The notes: generated from the letters alone by a model not told the origin. Shown: positions 17,406 to 27,198, counted from the first letter of the stretch. The stretch is 64,000 bases of DNA from Lentibacter sp. (GCA_016744435.1 JADGEJ010000013.1:25075-89074), one strand, 5' to 3'. Translations and numbers: made by a program.

Positions 17406-18743
17406 TTGGAACTCGCATCCTTTTTGCCCCAGTTTGGCAACACGATCCTGACACTCATTGCTTTCGTGGTCGCTCTGTCGATCATCGTTGGGGTGCATGA
17501 GTATGGCCATTACATTGTCGGGCGTTGGTCTGGCATCAAGGCCGAGACATTTTCGATCGGGTTTGGGCCTGTGTTGTGGTCACGCTATGACAAGCGCGGC
17601 ACCAAGTGGCAGCTTGCTGCGATCCCGTTTGGCGGCTTTGTGAAGTTTCTCGGCGACGCCAACGCGGCGAGCGGCGAAGACACCGATGCGATGGAGGCAA
17701 TGCCCGAGAGCGAGCTGCGCCACACTATGCACGGAGCGCCGCTTTGGGCGCGTTCGGCCACAGTTGCGGCTGGGCCGGTGTTTAACTTTATTTTCTCGAT
17801 GGTTGTGTTTGTCGGGCTTTTGCTGTCGGTCGGCGTGGCGAGCAACCCGCCCAGCATTGCCAAGCTGTTTGCTCTGCCCGGTGCCGCTTCTGAGCTTCAA
17901 GAGGGTGATCAGATCGTCGCGATTGACGGCAAAGCCTACCCACAGGAGCCGTCGCGCGACTATTTTGATGCGCTGCCCGCAACCCCAACGCTGAACTACA
18001 CTGTAGAGCGGGGCGGTGACAGGCTCAATGTGACCGGGCCGCAATATGCGCCTGCGCGCATTGGCATGGTGCAGCCACGCTCAGCCGGAGAAGAGGCGGG
18101 GCTTCTGGAAGGCGACGTTATTTTGACGGCCAATGGCGAGGCCATAGAGCGGTTCCGCGAGTTGATCGGCGTCGTAGGAGGCGCGGACGGTGCGCCTGTT
18201 GAGCTGACTGTCTGGCGCGACGGTGCCGCAGAAGAGCTTGAGTTTACAATTCAGCCGCGCCTGTCTGATTTGCCGACAGCTGACAACGGGTTTGAAAAAC
18301 GCTGGCTGATCGGCATTTCAAGCTCGACATTCTTTGAGCCAGTGCTTGAAACGCCCCCTGTAGGCGAGGCCATTGGCCGTGCCGCCGAGCAGACTTTCGG
18401 GATCGTCACCCGCTCGATGTCGGGGCTTTATAACATGATCACCGGCAAGATTGACCGCTGCAACATGTCGGGGGCTATCGGCATTGCGCGGGCCTCCAAG
18501 GACCAAGCTGACCGTGGGCTTGCCGAGTTTATCGGCTTTCTTGGGCTGCTATCAACCGCTGTTGGCTTTTTGAACTTACTGCCAATCCCGATGCTCGATG
18601 GCGGCCACCTGATGTTCTACGGCTACGAAGCTGTGGCGCGCCGCAAGCCCAACGAGAAGGCCATGAACGTAATGATGACTATCGGTTTGGTGTTCGTGCT
18701 CAGTGTGATGCTCTTCGGGTTGAGCAACGATATTTTCTGCTAG
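17406..18743 (+). CDS. rseP: Site-2 intramembrane protease RseP
   Basis: Membrane-embedded zinc protease that cleaves anti-sigma factors and signal peptide remnants. The 445 residues include VHEYGHY (the HEXXH zinc site, near residue 37), a PDZ region in the periplasm (about 120-300), and the C-terminal NLLPIPMLDGG motif that completes the active site. It begins with TTG, supported by the family start (about 30 residues before HEYGH) and lack of a better codon. It sits 37 bases after dxr in the envelope cluster. Confidence 0.94.
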   Translation: MELASFLPQFGNTILTLIAFVVALSIIVGVHEYGHYIVGRWSGIKAETFSIGFGPVLWSRYDKRGTKWQLAAIPFGGFVKFLGDANAASGEDTDAMEAMPESELRHTMHGAPLWARSATVAAGPVFNFIFSMVVFVGLLLSVGVASNPPSIAKLFALPGAASELQEGDQIVAIDGKAYPQEPSRDYFDALPATPTLNYTVERGGDRLNVTGPQYAPARIGMVQPRSAGEEAGLLEGDVILTANGEAIERFRELIGVVGGADGAPVELTVWRDGAAEELEFTIQPRLSDLPTADNGFEKRWLIGISSSTFFEPVLETPPVGEAIGRAAEQTFGIVTRSMSGLYNMITGKIDRCNMSGAIGIARASKDQADRGLAEFIGFLGLLSTAVGFLNLLPIPMLDGGHLMFYGYEAVARRKPNEKAMNVMMTIGLVFVLSVMLFGLSNDIFC

Positions 18744-18765
18744 TGTCAGCACCTTAAGCACCAAA

Positions 18766-18806
18766 CCACATCTTCAGATGTGGCGAGCGCCATGCTTTCG
18801 CCACAT
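18766..18806 (+). promoter_or_regulatory. Overlapping, mutually exclusive hairpins after rseP
   Basis: CCACATCT (18766-18773) can pair with AGATGTGG (18776-18783), while ATGTGGCGA (18778-18786) can instead pair with TCGCCACAT (18798-18806). The shared middle arm means only one stem can form at a time. The element lies between rseP and a small membrane-protein gene, upstream of bamA. A toggle like this could act in termination or processing; no T-run follows directly. Confidence 0.5.
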
Positions 18807-18878
18807 TTGTGTCCTGATTGTTGCCACAGTCATTTTCTATTCATAAGGAATAAGAAACTACGGCATAACGAGGGCACC

Positions 18879-19010
18879 ATGGACACTATTTCAAAAGGCT
18901 ATCAAGGGCTTCACCTGCTCTGGGATCTGAATTGGGATCGCATCCTCTATCTGTCGACGATCACCGTGGCATTGTATGCTGGTGGCTGGCTTGGATCATT
19001 CCTGCTCTAA
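18879..19010 (+). CDS. Small membrane protein, 43 residues
   Basis: A 43-residue protein starting MDTISKGYQGLHLLWDLNWD with one hydrophobic helix at the C-terminal half (ILYLSTITVALYAGGWLGSF). GAGGG lies just upstream of the ATG. I recall similar microproteins (short N-terminus, LNWDR motif, one helix) in the same position between rseP and bamA in other roseobacters, which supports it being real. Its function is unknown; the location suggests an envelope role. Confidence 0.7.
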   Translation: MDTISKGYQGLHLLWDLNWDRILYLSTITVALYAGGWLGSFLL

Positions 19011-19123
19011 ATCTATTGCTGTGCCTGTAAGGCACTCGGAAAGACTGACAGCGCGTTCCGCTTGGGGCGCGCTTAACTGCTTTTGACAACAGGTTCCTTT
19101 GCGATTAATCAGTCGGGGTAGCG

Positions 19124-21574
19124 GTGTCTGAGTGGATTAGAAAAATGACGAGCAGAACAAAAGGCCCGGTACAGGGCTGTCACGAAAATATGAGCGGCTT
19201 GAAGCAAGTGAAAGCCTTTGTTTTCATAGCTTTCTCCGTGGTTTTCCTAACCTTGGGTTCGTTTGCGGAAGCGCAAAATTACAGGTTTAGCTCTGTCGCG
19301 ATTGAGGGCAACAAGCGTATCGAGTCGGGCACGATCCTGACTTATGCGGGAATCGCCCGGGGCCAGACTGTTTCTGCCGGGCAGTTGAACGAGGCTTATC
19401 AGCGTATTTTGGCCAGTGGCCTGTTTGAAAGTGTCGAGATTGTTCCGCAAGGCGGCAAGCTCAAGATCGTGGTGGTTGAATTCCCAACGATCAGCAGGAT
19501 CAACTTTGAGGGCAACCAGCGGATCAAAGACGATGAATTGTCTGGGTTTATCAAGCTGAAGCCGCGGCTTGTCTACTCACCAACGCAAGCCGAACGTGAC
19601 GCCGCAACGCTCACAGAGGCCTATGCACAAAACGGCCGTCTGGCGGCTAGGGTTAGCCCAAAGATCATCCGCCGCTCTGACAACCGTGTCGACTTGGTGT
19701 TCGAGATTTTTGAAGGCAAAAACACCGAAGTTTCGCGCCTCAGCTTTGTCGGCAACCAAGTTTACTCTGACCGCCGTTTGCGCCGCGTTTTGGCCAGTAA
19801 ACAGGCCGGTATTCTGCGTGCCCTGATCCGTAAAGACACTTTTGTGGAAGACCGCCTGCAGTTTGACAGACAAGTCCTGCGCGACTTTTATCTTTCGCGT
19901 GGCTACGTTGATTTCCGCACAACGGCAGTTAACGCCGAGCTTGCCCGCGAGCGTGACGGCTATTTCGTGACCTTCAATGTGCAGGAAGGCCAACAGTTTA
20001 GCTTTGGCGAAATCACCACAACGAGCAATATCTCTGAAGTTGATTCCGATGAATACCAAGCCATTATCAAGGTTAAGTCCGGCACGGTTTATTCGCCCTC
20101 GCTGGTTGAAAACTCGATAGCACGGATGGAACGTCTGGCGATCCGCAATGGCCAGCCGTTCTTGCGCGTTGAGCCACGCATCACCCGCAATGACCGCGAC
20201 TTGACGCTGGATATCGAGTTTGTACTCAGCAAAGGCCCGCGGATTTTTGTCGAGCGGATTGATATTGAAGGCAATGCCACCACGCTTGACCGTGTTGTGC
20301 GCCGACAGTTCCGCGTGGCGGAAGGCGACCCGTTCAACCCGCGTGAAGTGCGTGAAAGCGCCGAACGCATCCGCGCACTTGGGTTCTTTGGCAAAGCCGA
20401 CGTCAATGCCCGCGAAGGCTCTTCGCCCAACCACGTGATTGTTGATGTTGACGTTGAAGAGGCGACAACTGGGTCGCTGTCTTTTGGCGGCGCTTACTCA
20501 ACAGACAACGGCTTTGGACTGGTTATCCAGTATGCTGAAACCAACTTCCTCGGGCGCGGCCAAACACTGCGGTTCACAACCTCCGGTGCGACTGACAACA
20601 AAACATATGGCCTTTACTTCGCCGAGCCTGCCTTGCTGGGGCGCGACTTATTGTTCTTCTTCGATATCGGCATTGAGGACAATGACGGTCAGAATGTTGA
20701 CTACGCGACAAGTGTGACGAAGTTTGCAACTGGTATAGCCTTCCCGCTCGGGAAACGTGCACGCTTGGGGCTTAACTATAAGTACACCGCGACAAAAATG
20801 ACGGGTGACAACACCGACTGCGGCACTGACGGCGCTGTCAACTGCTTGGGCACGTTGCTTCAAGGTGAGATTGCTCTTGGCCGCCGTGCGCAAAGCTCGC
20901 TCGGCTACACCTATCAGTTTGACTCGCGCAAAGAGAGCCTCAACCCTGATCGCGGGCTGCTGTTTGATTTCTCGCAAGATCTCGGCGGCTTAGGCGGTGA
21001 CGACAAGTTCATCAAGACCCGAGCCAAGTTGACGGCTCAAACTAAGGTGTTCAATGACCAGATCACCCTGCGTGCTTCGCTAGCAGGCGGCGTTGTGTCA
21101 TTCTCAAACTCTGGTCCTGGCAGTCGCGCGACTGACCGTTGGCTGTTTGGAGATGATATTGTTCGCGGCTTTACGCCAGATGGTATTGGCCCACGTGAGT
21201 ATTATGGTGCTGACGCCCCCGACCCCGACAACCCCGCCCCCACCGACGCTTTGGCAGGCGTCACCAACAACGCTTTGGGCGGCAACTTGTTCGCAACGGC
21301 GCAGTTCGAGGCTCTGTTCCCGCTGGGCTTGCCAGAGGAATACGGGATTACTGGCGGTCTTTTCTACGATATCGGCAATGTTTGGGGCCTGGACAAAACT
21401 ACTGGTGATAAATTTACTCTCTACGAGAGCGGTTCATGGCGGCATGTTGTCGGTGTTTCTGTGTTCTGGGACACGGCGATTGGCCCACTTCGGATGAACT
21501 TCTCAAAGGCGCTCAAAAAAGAAGCGCAAGACAAAGAACAGACGTTTGAGTTTACAATCTCAACCAAGTTCTAA
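19124..21574 (+). CDS. bamA: Outer membrane protein assembly factor BamA
   Basis: Central channel of the BAM complex that inserts beta-barrel proteins into the outer membrane. After a signal peptide come five POTRA domains (first starting about YRFSSVAIEGNKRIESG) and a C-terminal 16-stranded barrel with the conserved RGF motif (DIVRGFTPDGIGPRE) and a final Phe (FTISTKF). The start is uncertain: GTG 19124 gives 816 residues, but ATG 19190 (MSGLKQVKAFVFIAF) gives an ideal signal peptide and may be correct. An OmpH/Skp chaperone gene follows after one base. Confidence 0.93.
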   Translation: MSEWIRKMTSRTKGPVQGCHENMSGLKQVKAFVFIAFSVVFLTLGSFAEAQNYRFSSVAIEGNKRIESGTILTYAGIARGQTVSAGQLNEAYQRILASGLFESVEIVPQGGKLKIVVVEFPTISRINFEGNQRIKDDELSGFIKLKPRLVYSPTQAERDAATLTEAYAQNGRLAARVSPKIIRRSDNRVDLVFEIFEGKNTEVSRLSFVGNQVYSDRRLRRVLASKQAGILRALIRKDTFVEDRLQFDRQVLRDFYLSRGYVDFRTTAVNAELARERDGYFVTFNVQEGQQFSFGEITTTSNISEVDSDEYQAIIKVKSGTVYSPSLVENSIARMERLAIRNGQPFLRVEPRITRNDRDLTLDIEFVLSKGPRIFVERIDIEGNATTLDRVVRRQFRVAEGDPFNPREVRESAERIRALGFFGKADVNAREGSSPNHVIVDVDVEEATTGSLSFGGAYSTDNGFGLVIQYAETNFLGRGQTLRFTTSGATDNKTYGLYFAEPALLGRDLLFFFDIGIEDNDGQNVDYATSVTKFATGIAFPLGKRARLGLNYKYTATKMTGDNTDCGTDGAVNCLGTLLQGEIALGRRAQSSLGYTYQFDSRKESLNPDRGLLFDFSQDLGGLGGDDKFIKTRAKLTAQTKVFNDQITLRASLAGGVVSFSNSGPGSRATDRWLFGDDIVRGFTPDGIGPREYYGADAPDPDNPAPTDALAGVTNNALGGNLFATAQFEALFPLGLPEEYGITGGLFYDIGNVWGLDKTTGDKFTLYESGSWRHVVGVSVFWDTAIGPLRMNFSKALKKEAQDKEQTFEFTISTKF

Positions 21575-21575
21575 G

Positions 21576-22190
21576 ATGGCTTGGCTGCGCCTGTTTCAAG
21601 CTTTTGCAATCGCAACTTTTCTGGCGGTTCCTTTCCTTGGGGGGGGGGCTGCGGCGTTGGCTCAATCGCTTGGGAGCACACAGTCGGAAGTCTTGATCCT
21701 TGACCCAAACAGGCTTTTTGCCGAAACCCTTTTTGGCAAGCGGATCACAGACGAGCTTGAAGCTGAGGGCCAAACTCTGAGCGAGGAAAACCGCAAGATC
21801 GAAGCGGAGCTGCGTCTCGAAGAGAAAGCCCTGACTGAAGCGCGCAAGGCCATGAGTCCAGAAGACTTTCGCGATGTTGCCTCGGCTTTTGACATCAAAG
21901 TACAGGGCATACGCCGTGAACGCCTGTCCAAGCTGCGGGCGCTTGATGTGAAGCGCGAAAACGCGCTGCAAGGGTTTCTCGGTGCAGCACAGGGCGCGCT
22001 GATTACGCTGATGCGCGAGCGCGAGGCCTCGGTTTTGCTCGATCTGCGCAGCGTCATTCTCCGTGACGGGGCGGTTGATATCACAGATGAAGCCGTGCTG
22101 AAGATCAATGAGGCCATTGGCACGGGTGAAAAATCTGACGGTAAGCGGCCCGCACCGCAGCAAGACGAGAGCGCAGCACCAGCCGATTAG
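21576..22190 (+). CDS. OmpH/Skp-family periplasmic chaperone
   Basis: Holds unfolded outer-membrane proteins on their way to BamA. From ATG 21576 the 204-residue protein has a signal peptide (about 1-27, ending AAALAQS), then a long charged coiled-coil region (about 55-160; LEAEGQTLSEENRKIEAELR) as in Skp, and an acidic, proline-rich tail. The start is one base after the bamA stop; an in-frame TTG further upstream lies within bamA and is rejected. Position between bamA and fabZ is the common one. Confidence 0.88.
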   Translation: MAWLRLFQAFAIATFLAVPFLGGGAAALAQSLGSTQSEVLILDPNRLFAETLFGKRITDELEAEGQTLSEENRKIEAELRLEEKALTEARKAMSPEDFRDVASAFDIKVQGIRRERLSKLRALDVKRENALQGFLGAAQGALITLMREREASVLLDLRSVILRDGAVDITDEAVLKINEAIGTGEKSDGKRPAPQQDESAAPAD

Positions 22191-22282
22191 CCACTGGCAA
22201 ACTATCGTCACGACTGCTGCAAATGCTTGTTCTGCCCAAGCAGGGTTGGTAGGACTGAGAAAACCAAACGAGAGGTCTTTTC

Positions 22283-22744
22283 ATGACTGAGCAGTTACAG
22301 CGCGCCGACATCGGCCTGATCCAACGCATTATTCCGCACCGCTACCCGTTCTTGCTGGTGGACCGCGTTGAAGACATTGACGGCACCAACTCGGCGCGTG
22401 GCATCAAGAACGTCACAATGAACGAGCCGCATTTTCAGGGCCACTTTCCGGGCAAGCCTATCATGCCGGGGGTGACGATCGTCGAAGCCATGGCGCAGAC
22501 CGCTGCTGTCATGGTGGGTGTGGCGCTTGATATGGCTGACAAAGAGCTGTTGGTTTACTTCATGGCAATCGAGAAGTGCAAATTCCGCCGCATGGTCATC
22601 CCCGGGGATGTGCTGGAGATGAAGCTCACAACGCTGCGCGGCAAGCCCGGGGCCAAAGTCTGGCGCTTTGGCGGGGTTGCTACGGTTGAGGGCGAAATGG
22701 CTTGCGAAGTCGAGTTTACTGCGATGATGGACCTGCCCAAGTGA
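22283..22744 (+). CDS. fabZ: 3-hydroxyacyl-ACP dehydratase
   Basis: Dehydrates 3-hydroxyacyl-ACP in fatty acid synthesis, competing with LpxA for the lipid A precursor. The 153-residue hot-dog protein has [16 protein letters not shown] with [20 protein letters not shown], which includes the catalytic His and Glu. GAGAGG precedes the ATG. Its stop codon overlaps the lpxA GTG start. lpxD, often found just upstream, is not in this window. Confidence 0.97.
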   Translation: MTEQLQRADIGLIQRIIPHRYPFLLVDRVEDIDGTNSARGIKNVTMNEPHFQGHFPGKPIMPGVTIVEAMAQTAAVMVGVALDMADKELLVYFMAIEKCKFRRMVIPGDVLEMKLTTLRGKPGAKVWRFGGVATVEGEMACEVEFTAMMDLPK

Positions 22745-23538
22745 GCAACATTCACCCCAGTATTCACCCCAGTGCCGTGATAGAAGAGGGCGCCAGTATA
22801 GGCGAGGGCTGTACTGTTGGCCCGTTTTGTCTGGTTGGCGCTGACGTGGTGCTGCGCGCTGGCGTTGAGCTTAAGAGTCACGTTGTTGTCACGGGCCAGA
22901 CAGAGGTCGGCGAAGAAACCGTGATCTGGCCATTCTCCGTGATTGGCGAAGTGCCGCAAGATCTGAAGTTCAAGGGCGAAAAGACCGCGCTGAGCATCGG
23001 CAAGCGCAACCGTATTCGCGAGCATGTGACGATGAACACAGGCACGACGGGTGGTGGCGGTGTCACGCGCGTCGGCGACGACGGCTTGTTTATGGCTGGC
23101 TGTCACATTGCCCATGATGCGCAGGTTGGGAACCGTGTTGTTGTTGTCAACAACTCGGCCGTCGCTGGGCACTGTGTGATCGAGGATGATGTGATCATTG
23201 GCGGTCTTTGCGGCATTCACCAATGGGTGCGTATCGGGCAAGGGGCCATCATCGGCGCGCTGAGCATGGTGACAAATGATGTGATCCCGCATGGGCTTGT
23301 GCAAGGGCCACGTGGTGCGCTTGACGGGCTGAACCTTGTTGGCCTCAAACGCCGGGGTGTTGACCGCTCCGAGATAACGGCGCTCAGGGCGGCGTTCCAA
23401 ATGCTCGCGCAGGGCGAAGGCGCGTTTCAAGAGCGCGCGCGCCGTTTGGGTGACGAAAGTGAAAGCCGCTATGTGCAACAGATCGTCGAGTTTGTGACTG
23501 GCGCGAGTGATCGCTCGTTCCTCACACCGGAGCGCTAG
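22741..23538 (+). CDS. lpxA: UDP-N-acetylglucosamine acyltransferase
   Basis: First step of lipid A synthesis: transfers 3-hydroxyacyl from ACP to UDP-GlcNAc. From GTG 22741, 265 residues form a left-handed beta helix with repeated hexapeptides ([20 protein letters not shown] onward), the catalytic His region [15 protein letters not shown], and a C-terminal helical domain. The GTG overlaps the fabZ stop by four bases, which gives both a family-consistent N-terminus ([13 protein letters not shown]) and coupling; the longer frame from 22702 is rejected. Confidence 0.96.
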   Translation: MSNIHPSIHPSAVIEEGASIGEGCTVGPFCLVGADVVLRAGVELKSHVVVTGQTEVGEETVIWPFSVIGEVPQDLKFKGEKTALSIGKRNRIREHVTMNTGTTGGGGVTRVGDDGLFMAGCHIAHDAQVGNRVVVVNNSAVAGHCVIEDDVIIGGLCGIHQWVRIGQGAIIGALSMVTNDVIPHGLVQGPRGALDGLNLVGLKRRGVDRSEITALRAAFQMLAQGEGAFQERARRLGDESESRYVQQIVEFVTGASDRSFLTPER

Positions 23539-23541
23539 GCC

Positions 23542-24417
23542 TTGCTGGCGCTTGTCGCGGGCCGTGGGGCTTTGCCAAAGCTGATAGCAGAGACACAGCC
23601 TGAGCGCCCGCTTGTTTGCGCGCTTGAGGGCAACGCGCCGCAGATCACGGCTGACATAACTTTTCGGCTAGAAACACTTGGTAGCCTGCTCTTGGAGCTT
23701 GGTAAGCGCGGCGTGACTGACGTTTGCTTTTGCGGCGCCATAGACAGGCCCGCCGTTGACCCAAGCAAGCTTGACGCGGAGACCATGCCGCTGGTGCCGA
23801 TCTTCATGGAAGCGCTGCAAAAAGGCGACGATGGCGCTTTGCGGGCTGCAATGGGGATATTCGAGAAGACAGGTTTTATCATCCGCGCGGCGAACGAGCT
23901 AATGCCCGATCTCACGCTTGCGGCGAGTATCCCGACGAAAACAAAGCCTGAAGCCCGCCATGAGGCCGATGCGCAGCTTGGCGATAGCGTGATTGCAGAG
24001 ATGGGCGAGGCCGACTTGGGGCAGGCCTGTGTTTTGCGTGCAGGCGAAGTGCTGGCGCGCGAAGACGATGCGGGCACAGACGCGATGCTGGCGAAGTTTG
24101 CGGAAGACTATGAGGCGTCATTTTTGAGTGCCGACCCTGTGGAGTGGGCGCTTGACGCGATCCAAGACTGGATCAACGGCCCACATGAAACGGGGGCAAA
24201 AGCGGCAGACGGAGCGATCCTGTTTAAAGCGCCAAAGCCTGAGCAGGACTTGCGCGTCGACATGCCGACAATCGGCCCGGCAACGGCGATGAAGGCCGCC
24301 GAGGCGGGGCTTGATGGAATCGTTATCAAAGCAGGAAAGGTTCTGGTCGTTGATCAAGAGCACGTGCTCAAGATCCTTGATGCCATGGGCATGTTCCTTT
24401 GGGTGAGGCAGCCCTGA
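23542..24417 (+). CDS. lpxI: UDP-2,3-diacylglucosamine diphosphatase LpxI
   Basis: Removes UMP from UDP-2,3-diacylglucosamine to give lipid X, the alphaproteobacterial alternative to LpxH. The 291-residue DUF1009-type protein starts with TTG (LALVAGRGALPKLIAETQ is the family N-terminus) three bases after lpxA. The C-terminal half holds the conserved PKPEQDLRVDMPTIGPAT segment with the catalytic-type Asp, and GLDGIVIKAGKVLVVDQEH. Placement between lpxA and lpxB confirms the role. Confidence 0.94.
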   Translation: MLALVAGRGALPKLIAETQPERPLVCALEGNAPQITADITFRLETLGSLLLELGKRGVTDVCFCGAIDRPAVDPSKLDAETMPLVPIFMEALQKGDDGALRAAMGIFEKTGFIIRAANELMPDLTLAASIPTKTKPEARHEADAQLGDSVIAEMGEADLGQACVLRAGEVLAREDDAGTDAMLAKFAEDYEASFLSADPVEWALDAIQDWINGPHETGAKAADGAILFKAPKPEQDLRVDMPTIGPATAMKAAEAGLDGIVIKAGKVLVVDQEHVLKILDAMGMFLWVRQP

Positions 24418-25547
24418 TGCGGGTGTTCATCATCGCTGGTGAGGCCTCAGGCGACAAGCTTGGTGCTGCGGTGATGGCGGGGTTGAAAAGCTTGCGCGAT
24501 GATGTTGAGTTTATCGGTGTTGGCGGCGCGGGCATGGCGGAGCAGGGGCTTGAGAGCCTGTTCCCGATGGATGAGCTCAGCGTCATGGGCCTTGTAGAAG
24601 TCTTGCCGAAGTATCGCCATTTGGTGCGCCGTAAGAACCAGATGATCGAGGCTGTCTTGGCCGCCAAACCTGACGTTTTACTCACCATAGATAGCCCGGA
24701 TTTTTGCAAGCGCGTGGCCAAAGGCGTGAAGGCGCAGAGCAACATCAAGACTGTGCACTATGTTGCGCCCTCTGTCTGGGCGTGGCGGCCCAAGCGGGCG
24801 CAGAAAATGGCGGGGTTCATTGATAAGGTGCTGACATTGCTGCCTTTTGAGCCGCCGCTCATGCAAGCCGCAGGAATGGACGCAGAATTTGTTGGCCACC
24901 CTGTTGTTGCCGAGCCAGAGGCGACGGTTGCTGACATCGCCGCGTTTCGTGCGCGTCACGCACTTGGTGAGCGCCCGCTGATGTTGGTGTTGCCCGGCTC
25001 GCGCATGGGCGAGGTTTCCCGCCTCTCCGAGCGCTTTGCAAAAACCACTCAGGCGGTACTCAAGGCTAGGCCCGACATAGTGCCCGTTGTTGTAATGGCC
25101 GAGGCTGTGCGTGGCTATTTTACCGAGACAGAAGCACTTTGGCCAGAAGGCACGCTATTCGTGGCGCCAGAAGACGCCACCGAGAAACGCGCTGCTTTCG
25201 CGGCGGCTGACGTGGCCTTGGCCGCCTCTGGCACCGTGTCGCTTGAGCTGGCCGCTGCGCGCACTCCGATGGTGATCGGATATGATATGGCTTGGCTCAG
25301 CCGCATGATCATGCCGCGTTTGATGCTCATCGACACAGTCACACTGGTGAATCTTGTCAGCGAGAGCCGGACAGTGCCCGAGTTTATCGGCAAGGCCTGT
25401 CAGGCTGCGCCAATGGCTGAGGCGGTGTTGCAAGCGCTGGCCGACCCGAGTGTGCAGCACAATGCTATGGACACGACTATGCAACGCCTTGGGCGCGGCG
25501 GCGAAGACCCGGGGCTAAGGGCGGCAAAGGCCGTTTTGAGCGCTTAG
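24417..25547 (+). CDS. lpxB: Lipid-A-disaccharide synthase
   Basis: Joins lipid X and UDP-diacylglucosamine into the lipid A disaccharide; a GT-B-fold membrane-associated glycosyltransferase. ATG 24417 shares bases with the lpxI stop (TGATG) and gives the family N-terminus [20 protein letters not shown]; 376 residues. Further motifs: [30 protein letters not shown] and [20 protein letters not shown]. It ends the cluster; its stop overlaps that of convergent mnmA by four bases. Confidence 0.96.
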   Translation: MRVFIIAGEASGDKLGAAVMAGLKSLRDDVEFIGVGGAGMAEQGLESLFPMDELSVMGLVEVLPKYRHLVRRKNQMIEAVLAAKPDVLLTIDSPDFCKRVAKGVKAQSNIKTVHYVAPSVWAWRPKRAQKMAGFIDKVLTLLPFEPPLMQAAGMDAEFVGHPVVAEPEATVADIAAFRARHALGERPLMLVLPGSRMGEVSRLSERFAKTTQAVLKARPDIVPVVVMAEAVRGYFTETEALWPEGTLFVAPEDATEKRAAFAAADVALAASGTVSLELAAARTPMVIGYDMAWLSRMIMPRLMLIDTVTLVNLVSESRTVPEFIGKACQAAPMAEAVLQALADPSVQHNAMDTTMQRLGRGGEDPGLRAAKAVLSA

Positions 25548-26704
25548 GCCTTGGTGATCCAACCACCGCCGAAAATCCGACTGCCTTCAAGGGCGTAGAA
25601 CACGCAGGCCTGGCCTGGGCTCACGCCTTCTTCGGGGTTGAGCAGCTCGATTTCGGCAGTCGTTGGCCCTGTGGCGCGCAAAATTGCCTCACGCGGTGGG
25701 CGGGTTGAGCGGACTTTGACGCCGATCCTGCGCTCAGCCACGTTTTCAAACGGCTCATCGCCCAGCCAGTTGATCTCCTGAACCGGAATAACCCGTGTCG
25801 CCAGCGCCTCTTTGGGGCCAACGATGACTTGTTTTTTGTCGACATCAAGCTTCACCACAAACAATGGGTCGGCCATGCCGCCGATGCCAAGCCCGCGGCG
25901 CTGCCCGATGGTGTAGTGCAAAACGCCGCCGTGTTGGCCAAGTACATTTCCCTCCATATCAACGATATCGCCGGGTTCGGCCGCGCCGGGGCGCAGCTTT
26001 TCGATGACGGCTGCGTAGTCGCCGTTGGGCACAAAGCAGATGTCTTGGCTGTCGGGTTTGTTGGCAACCTTCAGGCCATATTTCGCCGCCAAGGCGCGGG
26101 TCGCGTCCTTTGAGGGCAAGTGGCCCAGCGGGAAGCGCAGGTAGTCGAGTTGTTCGGCTGTTGTTGAGAACAGGAAGTAGCTCTGGTCGCGGTTTGCGTC
26201 GGTGGCCGAGTGCAGCTCTGGGCCGTTATCTCCTTGTTTACGTTGTATATAATGCCCTGTTGCCATGCAGTCGGCGTCAAGGTCACGCGCCGTTCCGAGC
26301 AGGTCTTTGAACTTCACCCGCTCGTTGCAGCGGATGCAAGGCACGGGCGTTGCACCGCCTAAATAGCTATCGGCGAACTCGTCAATCACGGCATCCTTAA
26401 AAATGTTCTCATAATCCAGAACGTAATGCGGGAATCCCATTTCTTCTGCCACGCGGCGCGCATCGTGGATGTCTATCCCCGCGCAGCAAGCGCCAGACTT
26501 GGCCAGCGCTGCGCCGTGATCGTAGAGCTGAAGCGTCACGCCGATCACGTCATAGCCTTCCTCTGCGAGCATCGCGGCCACAACCGACGAATCAACACCA
26601 CCTGACATTGCCACAACAACGCGCGTGTCAGCAGGGGCTTTGGCAAAGCCCAGTGAGTTCAATTGTGAGTTCAATTGTGAGTTCAATTTGGTCGTGGTCG
26701 TCAT
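25544..26704 (-). CDS. mnmA: tRNA-specific 2-thiouridylase MnmA
   Basis: Adds sulfur to U34 of tRNA for Lys, Glu and Gln. The 386-residue protein has the PP-loop [16 protein letters not shown] (about 30-45), the catalytic cysteine pair in [12 protein letters not shown] and [13 protein letters not shown], and the C-terminal beta-barrel ending in the [10 protein letters not shown] motif. The extreme N-terminus is odd: Asn-Ser-Gln-Leu is repeated, created by a 12-bp tandem repeat, before the family sequence starts near residue 20. It converges on lpxB with overlapping stops. Confidence 0.95.
   Translation of the reverse strand: MTTTTKLNSQLNSQLNSLGFAKAPADTRVVVAMSGGVDSSVVAAMLAEEGYDVIGVTLQLYDHGAALAKSGACCAGIDIHDARRVAEEMGFPHYVLDYENIFKDAVIDEFADSYLGGATPVPCIRCNERVKFKDLLGTARDLDADCMATGHYIQRKQGDNGPELHSATDANRDQSYFLFSTTAEQLDYLRFPLGHLPSKDATRALAAKYGLKVANKPDSQDICFVPNGDYAAVIEKLRPGAAEPGDIVDMEGNVLGQHGGVLHYTIGQRRGLGIGGMADPLFVVKLDVDKKQVIVGPKEALATRVIPVQEINWLGDEPFENVAERRIGVKVRSTRPPREAILRATGPTTAEIELLNPEEGVSPGQACVFYALEGSRIFGGGWITKA
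26653..26688. repeat. 12-bp tandem repeat, three exact copies, in mnmA
   Basis: GTGAGTTCAATT is repeated three times without change within the first 20 codons of mnmA, upstream of the PP-loop. The period keeps the reading frame; copy-number change would only lengthen or shorten the leader peptide. Confidence 0.92.
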
Positions 26705-26779
26705 GGCGCGCTCCGAAAGGTCTGAAGAAATATAGGAAAATCCTACTTATTCTCAAGGGCCGGCTTCATCCAGCGTTAA

Positions 26780-26804
26780 ACCCCTAACTCCAATGTATAG
26801 GGGT
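26780..26804. promoter_or_regulatory. Inverted repeat upstream of sciP
   Basis: ACCCCTA (26780-26786) and TAGGGGT (26798-26804) form a perfect 7-bp inverted repeat with an 11-base spacer, ending 19 bases before the sciP ATG in the mnmA/sciP divergent spacer. It could be a regulator site or an mRNA hairpin in the sciP leader. Confidence 0.45.
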
Positions 26805-26823
26805 CTCGCTAAGGATAGATGTG

Positions 26824-27102
26824 ATGTATCTGAAGAAAGTCGAAGGTCCAAGGGCAGTTCGCCTGCCCGATGGTCAGGTGATAACGCGGGCAGATTTGCC
26901 TGAAAGTGGCACCCAGCGTTGGGTTGCCAGCCGCAAAGCGCTTGTGGTGCGGGCTGTTCTTTACGGGCTGATCACCCAGGCAGAGGCCATGAAAACCTAT
27001 GGCATCAGCGATGAAGAATTTTTTGAATGGGTTAGTGCCGTGCGTGCCCATGGCGATAAGGGTTTGAAAGCGACGTTGGTTCAGAAATTGAAACAATCAT
27101 AG
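26824..27102 (+). CDS. sciP: CtrA inhibitor SciP (DUF1153)
   Basis: Small helix-turn-helix protein which in Caulobacter binds CtrA and blocks transcription from CtrA promoters; in roseobacters it is widely conserved. The ATG at 26824 gives MYLKKVEGPRAVRLPDGQVI, the family start; a GTG one codon earlier is possible. The 92 residues contain the DUF1153 core WVASRKALVVRAVLYGLIT and YGISDEEFFEWVSAV. It lies about 95 bases upstream of ctrA, suggesting joint control of CtrA activity. Confidence 0.92.
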   Translation: MYLKKVEGPRAVRLPDGQVITRADLPESGTQRWVASRKALVVRAVLYGLITQAEAMKTYGISDEEFFEWVSAVRAHGDKGLKATLVQKLKQS

Positions 27103-27198
27103 GTTGTATATTGGAAAATTTTAGTTATGGTAACGTGTAGTTAACTAATTTTGTTCACGTTTAATTCTAATGAAAGCCAATTTGCGGAGACTTACCTA

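Noticed and set aside
22191..22282. lpxD between ompH and fabZ
   Set aside because: The gap is only 92 bases; lpxD must lie elsewhere in the genome.
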